Shown here piece by piece: positions 23,375-34,162 of a stretch of DNA of 64,000 bases. How positions within the stretch are numbered: the stretch's first letter is position 1; each line of letters opens with the position of its first letter. The stretch comes from Rugalucina vietnamica. Its lineage: Eukaryota; Mollusca; Bivalvia; Lucinida; Lucinidae. The notes beneath the pieces are model-generated. The model was not told the DNA's origin, did no database searches, and saw nothing but the letters and a program-made list of their open reading frames with translations. Position numbers and translations under genes: made by a program. The stretch lies in assembly GCA_964017185.1 (NCBI GenBank), contig OZ024875.1, positions 25,925,456 to 25,989,455 on the forward strand, written 5' to 3'.

Positions 23375-24898
23375 GTGTTTATTTTCCCAGCTTACAGGTA
23401 ATAAATGGTCCAATAAGGAATACCCGGTTCGGTCCAGCTGATGGTTAGTTAGACTGGTTCAAGACCAGCGGTCCAAGTAATTTTGGTCCAAGGAATACAC
23501 TTACCCCTAGCTTATTCCTAGGGCGATTTGAACCAAACTTGCTCCAAAAACTTTGCTTTAATTAGATTTTCAGTTTTAAAGGTATTAATTGTCGTTGAAT
23601 ATTGCGTTCTCCTTTCATGTTTTCCCTTTCTGATCGTTCTAACACATTTAGAATGTCAAATCCCTTTGGCTGAGGGTTTAGATGATTGTGTGTCTAAGTT
23701 CACTTCTCATATGAGAACTAAGGCCAGCCACAGTCCCTGATCGGTGCGTTCCTTTACCGGAAAGTGCCTGATTACCGGAATGGACATTTTTATGTGTCCC
23801 AGAGTACTTTTTAATTCATTTCAGAGGACAGATTGGCCTAGAACATACACAGACTGTGATTAGTTCGAGAATCATGTGGTTTAAGTATAGTTAAAATTGC
23901 GTTCCATACGATTGGGCCCAGGTGTTCGCATGCTTATAGGTCACTGTCACAGTTTCAACACATGTGTGTTTTGCTGTAGAACAACCACTGGTGATCTCTC
24001 CATATTTTATCAAAGAAACCTCTGAACAGTGGCCCCACCCTGGGCAATTCTAACTGGGGTGGATCCAGGATTTCTGGAAAGGGGTGGGGTTTCAAAGTTG
24101 CCAAGGAAAATTTCATTTTCCCCATTTTATCTGAATTTTTCATTAATTTACCCATGAAACTGAAATAATTTGGTTCCAGACGGGAGAGGCCGGGTCGAGC
24201 GAACCACCTGAACCATCTAAAGCCGCCACTGCCCTAACCACCCTGGTAAGTCAATTTTGCTTTACCATGTTTACTAAGATGAAACTGGTCTCATGTAAAC
24301 TACATACATGTATGTGAATACAGAATGGCTAGGGATACGGTACCGTGTCTTTAGCCTGTGGGCTAGGGATACGGTACCGTATCCCTAGCCTGGCGGCTAG
24401 AGATACGGTACCGTATCTGTAGCCTATATATCGGAAATGGCTAAAGGTACGGTATAGATTAAAAATCGATAACATAATATTTTCAGGTGAGTTTTAAGTT
24501 TATTCGTTGCAAGTATCCTAAATGGCTAAAGGTACGGAAGACTAGAGACACAGACTTAAGGAAACATTGTTAATGTATAAAGTTGAAAGATTTCAATTAT
24601 ATTTCTAACGAAATTTCCAATTGTTATATTTGGGTGTGTGTTTGTGCAATATCATCATTATCTACAATTATTTGACCGACATTAAAGGATATAAAGCCAA
24701 CTTGCAGTGTTGATTTATTTTGTCCTACCGCTAAACCACTGAAGTAAGGCATTGGCATTGTCTAATTTGCCAATTGCCAATTATTATTCGGCGAATGCTT
24801 TTAACTTTTGTTATGGTTAAGTAAGTAACTGCAATATAGAACAATTAATCGTCGCACAATTTTAAAAATGCATGCAAATCTTGATTCACACCGTCAGA

Positions 24899-25109
24899 AT
24901 GGCTCGTATACTTCACATCGGGCAAAAAGTTGAAAACTTTCAAGCATTTGAAAGTGCTATGCTTGAAAGTGCTATTGAGCGCTATCAGAATGCCGAAAGC
25001 GCAAGTGCGTATTTCGTATAAGTTGAACGAAAGACTAAAATACTATGAGGTTACATTCAGGTGTATTCACGGCGGCAAGAACTTCAAGTCTCGAGGAACA
25101 GGAGTGAGA
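24899..25109 (+). pseudogene. possible ZSWIM/MULE-type N-terminal domain fragment
   Basis: A frame starting at 24899 reads MARILHIGQKVENFQAFESA and then an acidic helix, and stops near 25021. One frame over, translation continues YKLNERLKYYEVTFRCIHGG and then KNFKSRGTGVR until the ATCT microsatellite. The spacing (helical segment, then YY-V-F-CIHGG-K-GTGVR) recalls the N-terminal zinc-binding region found in ZSWIM-type and MULE-derived proteins; this is recognition from memory of the family, not an alignment. If right, it is a broken remnant of the element's transposase. It could also be chance. Confidence 0.35.
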
Positions 25110-25111
25110 GA

Positions 25112-25175
<64 letters not shown>
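25112..25175. repeat. (ATCT)n microsatellite
   Basis: About 15 uninterrupted tetranucleotide units. Confidence 0.95.
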
Positions 25176-25176
<1 letters not shown>

Positions 25177-26659
25177 CTTGGGTTTACATGTAAAGCAGGT
25201 ATTTATCAAAGCGCTGCATATAAAGACACGGCGTAAATTTGAATTGCGGCTATCCACATCAGTGCATTTACTTGAAAATTTAAAACAAAGTAATTTGACA
25301 TTTTCTAAGACTTGCGCTTTCTACGTTAGAATTTCCGTGATTTATGATATAATTTTACGCTTGGTTTACACGTTTTCTTTTTCTCGTGATTGTTCTTTAT
25401 GCGATTATTTTATCATGTTGTGATACTTTGGCAATTACTGTGTAACTTAAGATGTCGATCGAATTTTTTCTTTTTGCGTCGAAATGATTGAGATACATGT
25501 ATGTTCCTTTATCTAAGGAGCTTTTTTTTATTTTAAAGTTTACAAGCGATTTTCCATTAAAATCAAGTAATAAATTGTCTAAAATGCAATCGAAATATAA
25601 CATTTTTGACCAAGATTAGCCAAACTGATACTCCAAAAATATGTTTGAAAAACATGCATTTTACCGCCTTTTCTTCCTACGTTTTTTAGTTGTTATACAA
25701 TTAACGCTACTACTGTTAAGATTATTGTGCATGTGTAGAGCTTGCACAACCATGAAACTGTGAGAAAAGTAAGACATCCGTAAATGTTTATTTTTATGAT
25801 TCATTGGGAAACTTGCAATGCTTCAACTTAAAAAGGTACAAGTAGGCAAAGATCAGGAATAGGCGCAATCAGAAAAAGATTCCCACTCCAAAAACCGAGA
25901 TGGGAAAAAAACAAACTAACAATCAGGTACTTATACCGTGAAACATACCGTGAGCCGAATGAGCAGCTATTTTCCCAGTAGGTGGCCACTCAGTTACCTT
26001 AACTTGACTAAAAATATGAAAACATACATAAGGCGCCAACAGCACACACCAAGACATAAAACGAAAAGAACCACCACAGAAGTATCGACTTGGAACGATC
26101 AGTAACACAAAGTTACTGGCTAGCTTAAACCGGTTTTACATGGCCATAACCTCACCCTCAGCTTCTGCAGTGGTTCATAACATTTAGTTAGTTATTCGGT
26201 CCTCGTGGTGAATCTCTAACTAGTCAATGAATCATCAAGAACAAACAAATAAATCATGATAAACATCCTGATGAATAAAAAAAACTCACCTGAAAATATT
26301 ATATTATTATCGATTTTTGATCTTTACCGTACCTTTAGCCATTTCCGACATATAGGCTACAGATACGGTACCGTATCTCTAGCCGCCAGGCTAGGGATAC
26401 GGTACCGTATCCCTAGCCCCCAGGCTAAAGATACGGTACCGTATCCCTAGCCACTGCCTAAATTTTATGCATATAAGCCACAGCATTATGTCCATTCTGG
26501 AAATCTATTCCGATAATTATGCCCACTTCGGTCTATTCCGGTAAAGTAACGTACTCGTCATTTTGGCGTTCAAGAAAAATGACTTTGAGTACTGTTAGTA
26601 CTTGGATTATAGAAGTATCGATTTGCAGGTGCATAAATACGACAACAACCACCATTTTG

Positions 26660-26667
26660 TGACGTCA
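26660..26667. promoter_or_regulatory. CRE palindrome TGACGTCA upstream of CaMKI
   Basis: Perfect 8-bp cAMP-response element 96 bp upstream of the CaMKI ATG. It is a candidate CREB/ATF site in the proximal promoter or 5' UTR. The same octamer also occurs in nearby repeats (for example 32466-32473), so it may be incidental. Confidence 0.4.
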
Positions 26668-26762
26668 TGTATTGATTGACATGATTGACGGAAATGTAGC
26701 CAAAACTCATGTTGACAGCCTCATGTTTATTTGTACATTTTGTGTTGTTTTAATCAGTGAAC

Positions 26763-26854
26763 ATGCCTTTATTTGGTAAAAAGAATGATATGGACAGAAA
26801 AGGAAAAGACAGTGATATTCGCAAAAAATATGATCTAAAGGAAACCATTGGAAC
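26763..26854 (+). CDS. CAMK1: calcium/calmodulin-dependent protein kinase I, coding exon 1
   Basis: The ATG at 26763 is in a good context (A at -3). It encodes 30 codons plus 2 bases, beginning MPLFGKKNDMDRKGKD and ending KKYDLKETIGT, followed by a consensus donor GTGAGT at 26855 (phase 2). CaMKI proteins of invertebrates such as fly and worm share an MPLF-basic N-terminus and then Y-(D/N)-(F/L) plus IGTG at this position. The product is a cytosolic/nuclear Ser/Thr kinase activated by Ca2+/calmodulin and by CaMKK phosphorylation. This exon supplies the N-terminal tail, beta-1 strand and the first residues of the glycine loop. A TTGTTTTAATCAG tract ends about 5 bp before the ATG and could be a 3' splice site of a 5' UTR exon, so the true transcription start may lie further upstream. 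Confidence 0.92.
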
Positions 26855-27294
26855 GTGAGTCAAACCAATTTGAAGCAAAACAAAAATTAATGGGGGCGAC
26901 AATTATAATCTGATAATGAAATTTTAATTGCCAATTAGCATGACAGTTTGGGCATTTTGGTATATAATGTAGCATATCAATAAGGAAGACTAAGAAATCC
27001 ATTATTCTCACTTTTATTTTTTTATTTACTACTGTTTATTGTCCAAATAATAATTCAATAATTATTTGTGTGTATAGGTGTGTTTGGATTAGCCGATTAC
27101 TGTATATTTGTGTATTGGACAGGTACCGGACCCCTAAACCAAAGGTCTCCTTGTTCGGCATTAACGGATCTCGAGCCTAGCCTCACTGGAATGGCTCGGG
27201 CTCCGGCACTACATTTTCTTACCTGTTTCCAGTTTGTAAATGATAACAAAAGAAACATAATAGCCATTATTTTATACACATGTTATACTTAGTG

Positions 27295-27611
27295 GATTAT
27301 CTAGTCAGAAACAGACACTTTGGAATCATTTGACTAATTCCATATATGGTTGCTTTACTCACTAATATTTTTTATGTTGAATTGTTTGTTTTTTATGAAA
27401 ACATGGTGAGGTAAAATTGAAATCCAAGTTTACCACTCCTCTAAAAGTTTTAGATTATCTAATCAGAAATAGACAATTTAAAATCAATGGTTTATTTCCA
27501 TATATGCATGTATATATTTTGCTGATTCACTAGCCTTTTTTAATGCTGAATGTTCTTTGATGTAAATATGGAAAGGTAACATTGAAATCCATGTTTACCA
27601 CTAAAATTTAG
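27295..27611 (+). repeat. two diverged 159-bp tandem units 5' of LINE C
   Basis: 27295-27453 and 27454-27611 align through GATTATCTAGTCAGAAA / GATTATCTAATCAGAAA, TTCCATATATG, and ATTGAAATCCAAGTTTACCA / ATTGAAATCCATGTTTACCA. They end about 55 bp before the LINE start codon and could be 5' UTR monomers of that LINE, or older host sequence. Confidence 0.6.
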
Positions 27612-30600
27612 ATATCAAGGTAATGAAGAGTAGTTACGATAAAATATGCACCCCAGCATCAAAATAAATGTTATATATAATGGTTCAAAGGAGAAGATCC
27701 TACTTAAGAGTAGGTACATGGAATATAGAAGGTTTGACTTCTGATAAGATAAATGATACACAGTTTTTAGATATTGTTTCTGAATTTAGTATTTTGTGTT
27801 TAGTAGAAACTTGGAGCAGTGGTGACAATCATTTGAATATACCTGGTTTTGAATTTTTATGTAGTACAACCAGAAGGAGACATAAGAATGCCAGACGCAA
27901 TTCTGGTGGGATTGCTGTATATGTAGAAAACACAATTTTAAAGGGTATTAACAAAATTAAAAATACACATAGTGATATACAGTGGATTAAGCTTAATAAA
28001 GATTTTTTCTCTCTTGAGAGAGATTTGTATCTTGCATCTGTTTATATCTCACCAGAGCGTACAACTGGAGATGTACCAGATATAGATTCAGTATATGCCT
28101 CTTTACTGGAAGGTATACAGATATATAGTCAGCATGGTGATGTTTTAGTTCAAGGCGATTTTAATGCATATACTGGCACTGATCCTGATTATATTGTGCC
28201 TGATGAAACACAATATCCCAAAATGGAGGATCATTATTTTGTTGACCAACCTGTTCTCAGAAATAATTTAGATTCAAAAAAACCAAATAATAGTGGTAAG
28301 ATGTTGTTAGAATTATGCAAGGAAACTTGCTTGAAGATACTAAACGGAAGATTAATTGGAGATTTATTTGGGGACTTCACATGTTTCACTTATAATGGCT
28401 GCAGTTTAATTGATTACGCAATTGCATCTGCCAAAATATTCAGTAAAATATTTCAGTTTAAAATACATGATTTAACTCATTTGTCAAACCATTGTGCCAT
28501 TAGCAGTAGTATAATAACTTCTTGTCCCAGAGACTTAAAAAAAAACCAGACTAAACTAGATTCACCTCCTGGTAAATATATATGGGACTCACAATCCTTA
28601 AATACATATACTGAAAAAATACAAAGCATAGACACTATACATAAGCTAAACACATTTCTCAGTGACGATCTAGTTGATAGTGACATTGCAGTAAAAAGAT
28701 TTTCCTCAATTCTTTGTGACACAGCTACAGCATCAACAAAATTCATCAAAAATAAAACCCGAATAAACCAACAAAAACACAAAGTGAAGAAGAAAAAATG
28801 GTTTTCTGAATCCTGCAAAGACTTACATAAGACTGTTAAGAAATATGCTTACTTAGTGAAATCTTTTCCTTGTAATGGTGAGTATAGAAAATCATTTTAC
28901 TCGTTTAGATCAAAATTTAGAAGATTATGTAAGGCACAAAAAAGACAGTATAAACAAACTATTTGTGAAGATCTTTATAAGAACATGAATTCTGATCCTA
29001 AGCATTTTTGGGACTTGATAAACAAATTAAATGACTCTAATTGTAATAAAAAAGACAGTATAAATGAAAAAATCAACAGTCACGAGTTCACACAGTTTTT
29101 TAAAAACTTAAATATACCCTCCAACAAAAATTCAGCATTTCATGATAGCATTCTTAGCAACTTAAATTCCCTTATTGAGAATTATACAGCTAACCCAAGT
29201 AACATTGAATTTAATTCTCCAATAAGCGAAGAAGAAATTGTAAAGGCTGTTAAAAGTCTCAAAAATGGAAAAGCATCTGCTTCAGATTTCATCTCTAATG
29301 AAATGATAAAATATGGCATATCAGTATTATTGAAACCACTCCAAAAGTTATTCAACTTAATATTTAGCAATGGTAAATTTCCTGAGAGTTGGAGTGAAAG
29401 TATTGTTACACTTATACATAAAAAAGGTAGTAAATATGACCCAAACAATTACAGAGGAATATCAATAACATCTAATCTTGGAAAACTGTTTAATAAGATA
29501 TTATACAACCGTCTTCTAAAATTTGTGAATGAACATGGTCTCATATGTGAAAATCAAATTGGTTTTAAAGAATCTTCACGCACATCAGATCACATTTTTA
29601 CTCTGAAATCAATTATTGACCATTATAAGGCTCAGAAAAAGAAAGTATTTGCCTCATTCATAGATCTTAGGAAAGCATTTGATACTGTATGGAGAGAAGG
29701 ACTCTTTCATAAATTAATCAAGGCTGAAATACCTTCAAAACTTTTCCAAATTATATACTCTATGTATATTGATACTAAATGTAAAATTAAGTTCTCAAGT
29801 GGAATAACCAAAGAGTTCCCATCCACATGTGGTGTCAAACAGGGTGATGTTCTCAGTCCCCTTTTGTTTAATTTATATATAAATGATCTTGTTAAGTCAC
29901 TCGAAAAGGTAGGTTGTAATCCAGTGGTAGTTAATGGCCTGTCAATTAACTCTTTACTTTACGCAGATGATATTATTCTCCTGTCTGACTCAGAGGAAGG
30001 TCTACAAAAGTCTCTAGATTGCTTAGAAGAATTTTGTTCTAATTGGAAACTTAATGTAAACCATGAAAAATCAAAAGTAATGGTATTTAATTCAAATGGC
30101 GAAACATATATGAACAACTTTCGATATGGGAAAAATGCTTTAGAAACAGTGAAATCATTTTGTTATCTTGGAGTAACAATAAAATATAACGGAAATATTA
30201 ATGCCTCGTCCTCTCTTCTGATGGAAAAAGGAAGAAAGGCGTTTTTCAAAATAAAAAAATGTGTTGGATTTGATAATCCGTGTTCATTACTTGAAAAACT
30301 CTTTGATTCATTAATTTCACCAATCATTCTATACTGCAGTGAGCTTTGGGGAGTTGATCTGCCACTCAAAGACTCTGATCCATATGAATATCTCCATCTT
30401 AAATTTATAAAGGAAATACTTGGTGTTCATTACAAATCAACTAATGTAGCTTGCAGAGCAGAATTGAACAGATTACCTTTAAAAGCTAAAATACAGTGCG
30501 CTGCACTTAAGTTTTGGGAACATATACTTTCTTCAAACAACACACTTATTAACAAAATTTATTTTGCAACAGAAGACACGAATTCATGGACAAAGAAAAT

Positions 30601-31345
30601 TAAAGACATTGTTAGCAAACTAGGTTTTTATCATGTTCAAACCAATCCCGTTTTACAGATTCACGCTTATATTAATCATATGCAAACCCGAATTAATGAT
30701 CAGATACTTCAGGAAGAAGATTCAGCCATCTTCAATAGTTCAAAGTTAGATTTTTATAAACATTTATACAAAATTCAGACTCGTGCTTCATATGTTGATA
30801 TTTTAAGTCATAAGTCAGATAGATCTGCTTTAGCAAAATTACGAGTAAGTGCCCACAAATTAAATATTGAATATGGTAGATATGCTAAAAAATCTAGGCA
30901 AGATCGGGTCTGCACTGTTTGCAGTACAGCTTCAGTTGAAAGTGAAGTTCATTTTTTGTTGGAATGTCCTGCTTACACTCGCGAAAGGGAAGAGTTTTTC
31001 TATAAAATAAACAAACTATGGAATAGGACTTCATTTTCTAGCAACTTTATTGCACGAAATAGGTTTCAATTATTTTACCTTTTTAATGATAATAATTTAC
31101 AATCTTTAAAGTTGTTTATTAAGTATGTTAGAAATATCTCTGATATACGTGAAAATTTAAAGTAATTATTATATATATGTATAGCCTGTATGTATAGTTT
31201 GTCACCACTGCTCTGTCACGTGTTCTTGATATGTTTTATTACATTAACTTGATAATGATGTATGCCATTACATGTTTGCCATAACCATTCACTGTGGATG
31301 TGTTTCGATGCAATAAAATCATTGTCATTGTCATTGTCATTAAAT
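27612..31345 (+). mobile_element. LINE retrotransposon C with ATTGTC tail
   Basis: Polyprotein plus a roughly 150-bp 3' UTR ending GATGCAATAAAATC and an (ATTGTC)n tail of about 3.5 units (31319-31342). The 5' end is uncertain and may include the tandem units at 27295-27611. No clear target-site duplication was found. Confidence 0.75.
27668..31165 (+). CDS. intact LINE polyprotein: EEP endonuclease + reverse transcriptase
   Basis: An uninterrupted 1165-codon frame. Residues about 15-290 form the EEP endonuclease (VGTWNIEGL, CLVETW, QGDFNAYTG, LIDYAIAS, HLSNHCAI). Residues about 500-800 form the RT (KNGKASASDFISNEM, NYRGISITSNLGKLFNKIL, ASFIDLRKAFDTVWR, GVKQGDVLSPLLFN, LYADDIILLSDS with catalytic YADD). 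The C-terminal third ends in a CX2C...HX4C motif (RVCTVCSTA, EVHFLLECP). The EEP SDH motif reads SNH, a change at the position that is catalytic aspartate in APE-type nucleases, so nicking may be impaired. Same strand as CaMKI. It resembles the truncated LINE at 43612-45279. A long intact frame suggests recent insertion; the clade is not assigned. Confidence 0.93.
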   Translation: MLYIMVQRRRSYLRVGTWNIEGLTSDKINDTQFLDIVSEFSILCLVETWSSGDNHLNIPGFEFLCSTTRRRHKNARRNSGGIAVYVENTILKGINKIKNTHSDIQWIKLNKDFFSLERDLYLASVYISPERTTGDVPDIDSVYASLLEGIQIYSQHGDVLVQGDFNAYTGTDPDYIVPDETQYPKMEDHYFVDQPVLRNNLDSKKPNNSGKMLLELCKETCLKILNGRLIGDLFGDFTCFTYNGCSLIDYAIASAKIFSKIFQFKIHDLTHLSNHCAISSSIITSCPRDLKKNQTKLDSPPGKYIWDSQSLNTYTEKIQSIDTIHKLNTFLSDDLVDSDIAVKRFSSILCDTATASTKFIKNKTRINQQKHKVKKKKWFSESCKDLHKTVKKYAYLVKSFPCNGEYRKSFYSFRSKFRRLCKAQKRQYKQTICEDLYKNMNSDPKHFWDLINKLNDSNCNKKDSINEKINSHEFTQFFKNLNIPSNKNSAFHDSILSNLNSLIENYTANPSNIEFNSPISEEEIVKAVKSLKNGKASASDFISNEMIKYGISVLLKPLQKLFNLIFSNGKFPESWSESIVTLIHKKGSKYDPNNYRGISITSNLGKLFNKILYNRLLKFVNEHGLICENQIGFKESSRTSDHIFTLKSIIDHYKAQKKKVFASFIDLRKAFDTVWREGLFHKLIKAEIPSKLFQIIYSMYIDTKCKIKFSSGITKEFPSTCGVKQGDVLSPLLFNLYINDLVKSLEKVGCNPVVVNGLSINSLLYADDIILLSDSEEGLQKSLDCLEEFCSNWKLNVNHEKSKVMVFNSNGETYMNNFRYGKNALETVKSFCYLGVTIKYNGNINASSSLLMEKGRKAFFKIKKCVGFDNPCSLLEKLFDSLISPIILYCSELWGVDLPLKDSDPYEYLHLKFIKEILGVHYKSTNVACRAELNRLPLKAKIQCAALKFWEHILSSNNTLINKIYFATEDTNSWTKKIKDIVSKLGFYHVQTNPVLQIHAYINHMQTRINDQILQEEDSAIFNSSKLDFYKHLYKIQTRASYVDILSHKSDRSALAKLRVSAHKLNIEYGRYAKKSRQDRVCTVCSTASVESEVHFLLECPAYTREREEFFYKINKLWNRTSFSSNFIARNRFQLFYLFNDNNLQSLKLFIKYVRNISDIRENLK

Positions 31346-31485
31346 TGAAACTGGTAAATGTTGTCACAAAATAAATTCAACAGATATTTCAAGAAGTGCG
31401 AGTGGCAGAACAAAATATATATATATGTTCGCTCCTTTATGATAAAGGTTGATAAAACTTTTTTTTAATCGGCAAAAGAAGTTGG

Positions 31486-32152
31486 TATAGCCCCTATCTC
31501 ACTGGAATGTGACAACTGGAGACTAGTTCGCGACTATTTTGTGGCAAAGATTTACAATATAAATACAACTTTCACGTTGCAGTCTCACTGAATAGACATT
31601 TATGCGACAAATTCGCGAATTTCGGTCTAATTTTGAAAATATATATCGTCACTGTGGCATGACAGTCGCTGGACATTCGCAAGTCTTAGAGTGTCTCACG
31701 AATGTAGCTTATTTTCATTTTTATTTGTACGAGTGTCGCACGACATTCGTGCGAGTGTCACACGACATTTGTACAAATGTCATTTAGTTTTATTTTCTCG
31801 CCAGATAGTCGCTAGTTTTTCGCATGTTTTCTCAAGACTGTCGCGTGACTGTCGTGCGACACTCGCACAACATTCGTATGAGTGTCGCAAAAATTTCGCA
31901 TTGTAAATTCGTCAAAATTTCGTGGCGACACTGGCACGAACGTCGCGCGACAGTCTTGCGAAATATTTTGGCGAAAAAATTCGCATAAAATGTTTAAACA
32001 GGTTTAGAAACTTTGCGACCAGTTTGCGACTAGTTTGCGACACATGAAAATTTTTACGACTCGTGCGACACTCGCACGAATGTTGTGCGAAATTTCGCGA
32101 CAAAATTCGCAAAACAGTCGCGAGAAATTCGCATGCCAGTGAGATACTAGCT
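31486..32152. mobile_element. TIR element rich in TCGCACGA / TGCGACA motifs
   Basis: Ends TATCTCACTGGAATG (31495) and CATGCCAGTGAGATA (32133) are inverted. The interior repeats GTGTCGCACGACATTCGTGC, GACTGTCGTGCGACACTCGC and variants in both orientations, giving many potential hairpins. No coding; frames are short. Confidence 0.65.
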
Positions 32153-32442
32153 TATGTCAAAAGAAAAAGATACATGGAGTGTCCAGAGACACTAAATGTT
32201 GGCTTCATACTATAAAGTACAATTTTGAAAACAGAAAGAATTATCAGGTTATGTAAATCTTCAAAATGCTTAGTCCATAGTCATCAATTACATGTACCAT
32301 ATATGTAAGAAGTTAAAAGCAATATTTATTGGTACAAGTACTTCCGTACTGATATATATGGAACGCCGGTCCGTCATGCAAATTGTAAAATGTTAAATGT
32401 CAATTGTTAATTGCATTTTTTTGCCGATCCGTCATGCTAATT

Positions 32443-34162
32443 CCGCTTATCGGAAAAGATGGCGATGACGTCATCGATAACATTACCTGTGAACTCACGG
32501 GTACAGAGTCAATAAATACATAGATTTAATACACATATTTATGCGGGAAAATATGTCTTAAATTGTTAATATACATTAAAATCAAAGCTGAACTAACTAA
32601 AATTAAACTTACTTGATACCACTGAAAAAGAATTATCCTCCATCTGTCTGAAAAATCATTTTGGCAAAGTTTGTTTTAGACTCAGAAAACTGAAAGCTTC
32701 TGAGAAAGAGTTAGGCTGAAAATAAAATTTTGTTTGTTTGTCCTTTACCTACCTACCCACATTTTAGCCCCCTACTCAAAAAATTATATTGCAGTGTCCC
32801 GAAGAAAAATATTTTTATTCTTCTATGGTGAAATGTGTAATTTTGGTTTTATTTAATCATTCAAATGCTTGTAAACGAACTTGTTAAACTTACCTTTCCT
32901 GGAAAATTTGTGCACTTTCTGTGAAATATCTATTCATTTAATTCACATTTGCCTATATATATGTGATAGTATCTGACATTTTGGGTCTTTTGGAATCAAA
33001 GTCAGAAATTTAGTTTTCAACATTTTTATAATTTTTATTATGTTAATAATCCATGTCCAAAAGCTTTAATAAATAGCGCTAACAATTAATAAGAAAAATA
33101 GAGAAAACACACACCACCCCGTTTGCATCTTAGGGTTCTTAATTGCTAAATAAATTAATTGGCCTTGGAAAATGGTTTGAAACACAGAGTTATAGTATCC
33201 TGTTCTGTTGTCCTTCACAGTGAATGTTGTCTAAATATTATAGAATCGGAAATTGCGAAGGTGTTGCTAGAAATATCCAACCTATCTTATTAGACGGCAT
33301 TTTGAAACTAATGACTGAGTATGCCAAAATCCAATTAACATCGCATGCAGTTTTGTGACAACGTTAATGTACCTCCACAAGACCCAAAATCTCAGAGAAT
33401 GTCACATATTTCAAGTACATGTAATATATCATGCAAAATAAAAGCTGATTTTAGTAGACTAAGCAAAATATAATATAATAATTTCCCTACCTACCTACCC
33501 AAGGTTAAAATGCTGGGTAGGTAAAGGACAAACAAACAATTTTTTAATTCAGGCCTTACATGTATTACTAATTGGATAACTTTTTTCCAATTTATTCACT
33601 TATTATTTTCAGTTTTCACTTTTCAAGATCTGTTTTCATCTAACAACAGCTTATATTTCTCGATTTTATTTTGTAATTATGATAATTTAATAGAATAATA
33701 AAAGAAAATGTACAATAACCGCGCCGTTGAAAATGTTGGAGTTTTAAATATCCGGATATTAAAAACTACAAAACGACAGCAGAAATATTTACTACAGCGT
33801 AAAATTGTCATAAAATTTCAATGTAATTTGAGACTGAAATGCATGAGATTGTTCGCATATTAAATAACGAGAGATCAAAGCCGCTCGCGCCTGCCGACGA
33901 TCAAAATATTTAACTATAAATAAACACGGAAATATTGCGCTATTTAAGATATTTTCCTTCCAAATTCAAAATATATACATTCTGGAAACAATCTTTCCTC
34001 ATTACACACCAAAACTTTTAAAGATGTTTGGCATTTTGGGTCATTTGCGCAATTAAACCATACGTATATTGCCTTTTTATAAAGCCGCCATTACTGATTT
34101 GTACCCGTGAGAGTGACCCGGATGCTGGCTGATGACGTCACGCCATCTTTTCCGATAATCGG
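32443..34162. mobile_element. 1.7-kb TIR element, AATT target duplication
   Basis: TIRs CCGCTTATCGGAAAAGATGG and CCATCTTTTCCGATAATCGG, continuing with GCG(A)TGACGTCA, about 28 of 30 matching. AATT flanks both sides, and removing the element rebuilds ATGCTAATTGTAAAATG, the exact sequence of the surrounding repeat. It contains an inner foldback at 32713-33556. No transposase is seen. Confidence 0.75.
32713..33556. mobile_element. foldback element, TTTGTTTGTCCTTTACCTAC arms
   Basis: Ends AGGCTGAAAATAAAATTTTG and (inverted) AGGCCTGAATTAAAAAATTG are both followed by TTTGTTTGTCCTTTACCTAC. Deeper pairs such as GACATTTTGGGTCTTTTGG (32976) and CCACAAGACCCAAAATCTC (33376) also pair, so much of the 840 bp is a diverged palindrome. 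Nested inside 32443-34162. Confidence 0.65.

Larger units (their letters stand above)
24327..26452. mobile_element. 2.1-kb long-TIR DNA element (MULE-like?)
   Basis: TIRs of about 165-170 bp (24327-24495 and 26281-26452, inverted) match almost base for base. Each TIR contains three copies of a near-perfect palindrome with half-site GGCTAGGGATACGGT; one copy (24361-24390) is a perfect 30-bp palindrome centred on GGTACC. The inner TIR edge carries TATTTTCAGGTGAGTTTT. Long TIRs are typical of Mutator-like elements, but I could not find a 9-bp duplication. The interior has a possible transposase N-terminal fragment (24899-25109) and an ATCT microsatellite. Its right end lies about 310 bp upstream of the CaMKI start codon. 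Confidence 0.75.
23745..26562. repeat. outer inverted repeat pair around the long-TIR element
   Basis: Left end (23745-23795) GCGTTCCTTTACCGGAA...ACCGGAATGGACA. Right end (26490-26562) TGTCCATTCTGGAAATC... CTATTCCGGTAAAGTAACGT. These read as diverged inverted copies and bracket the element at 24327-26452. They may be the ends of an older element into which that element inserted. Confidence 0.45.

Noticed and set aside
24930-25423. Frames containing repeated IYLS residues
   Set aside because: The repeated part is the ATCT microsatellite translated. Only the sequence before it (24899-25109) has any coding flavour and is listed separately with low confidence.
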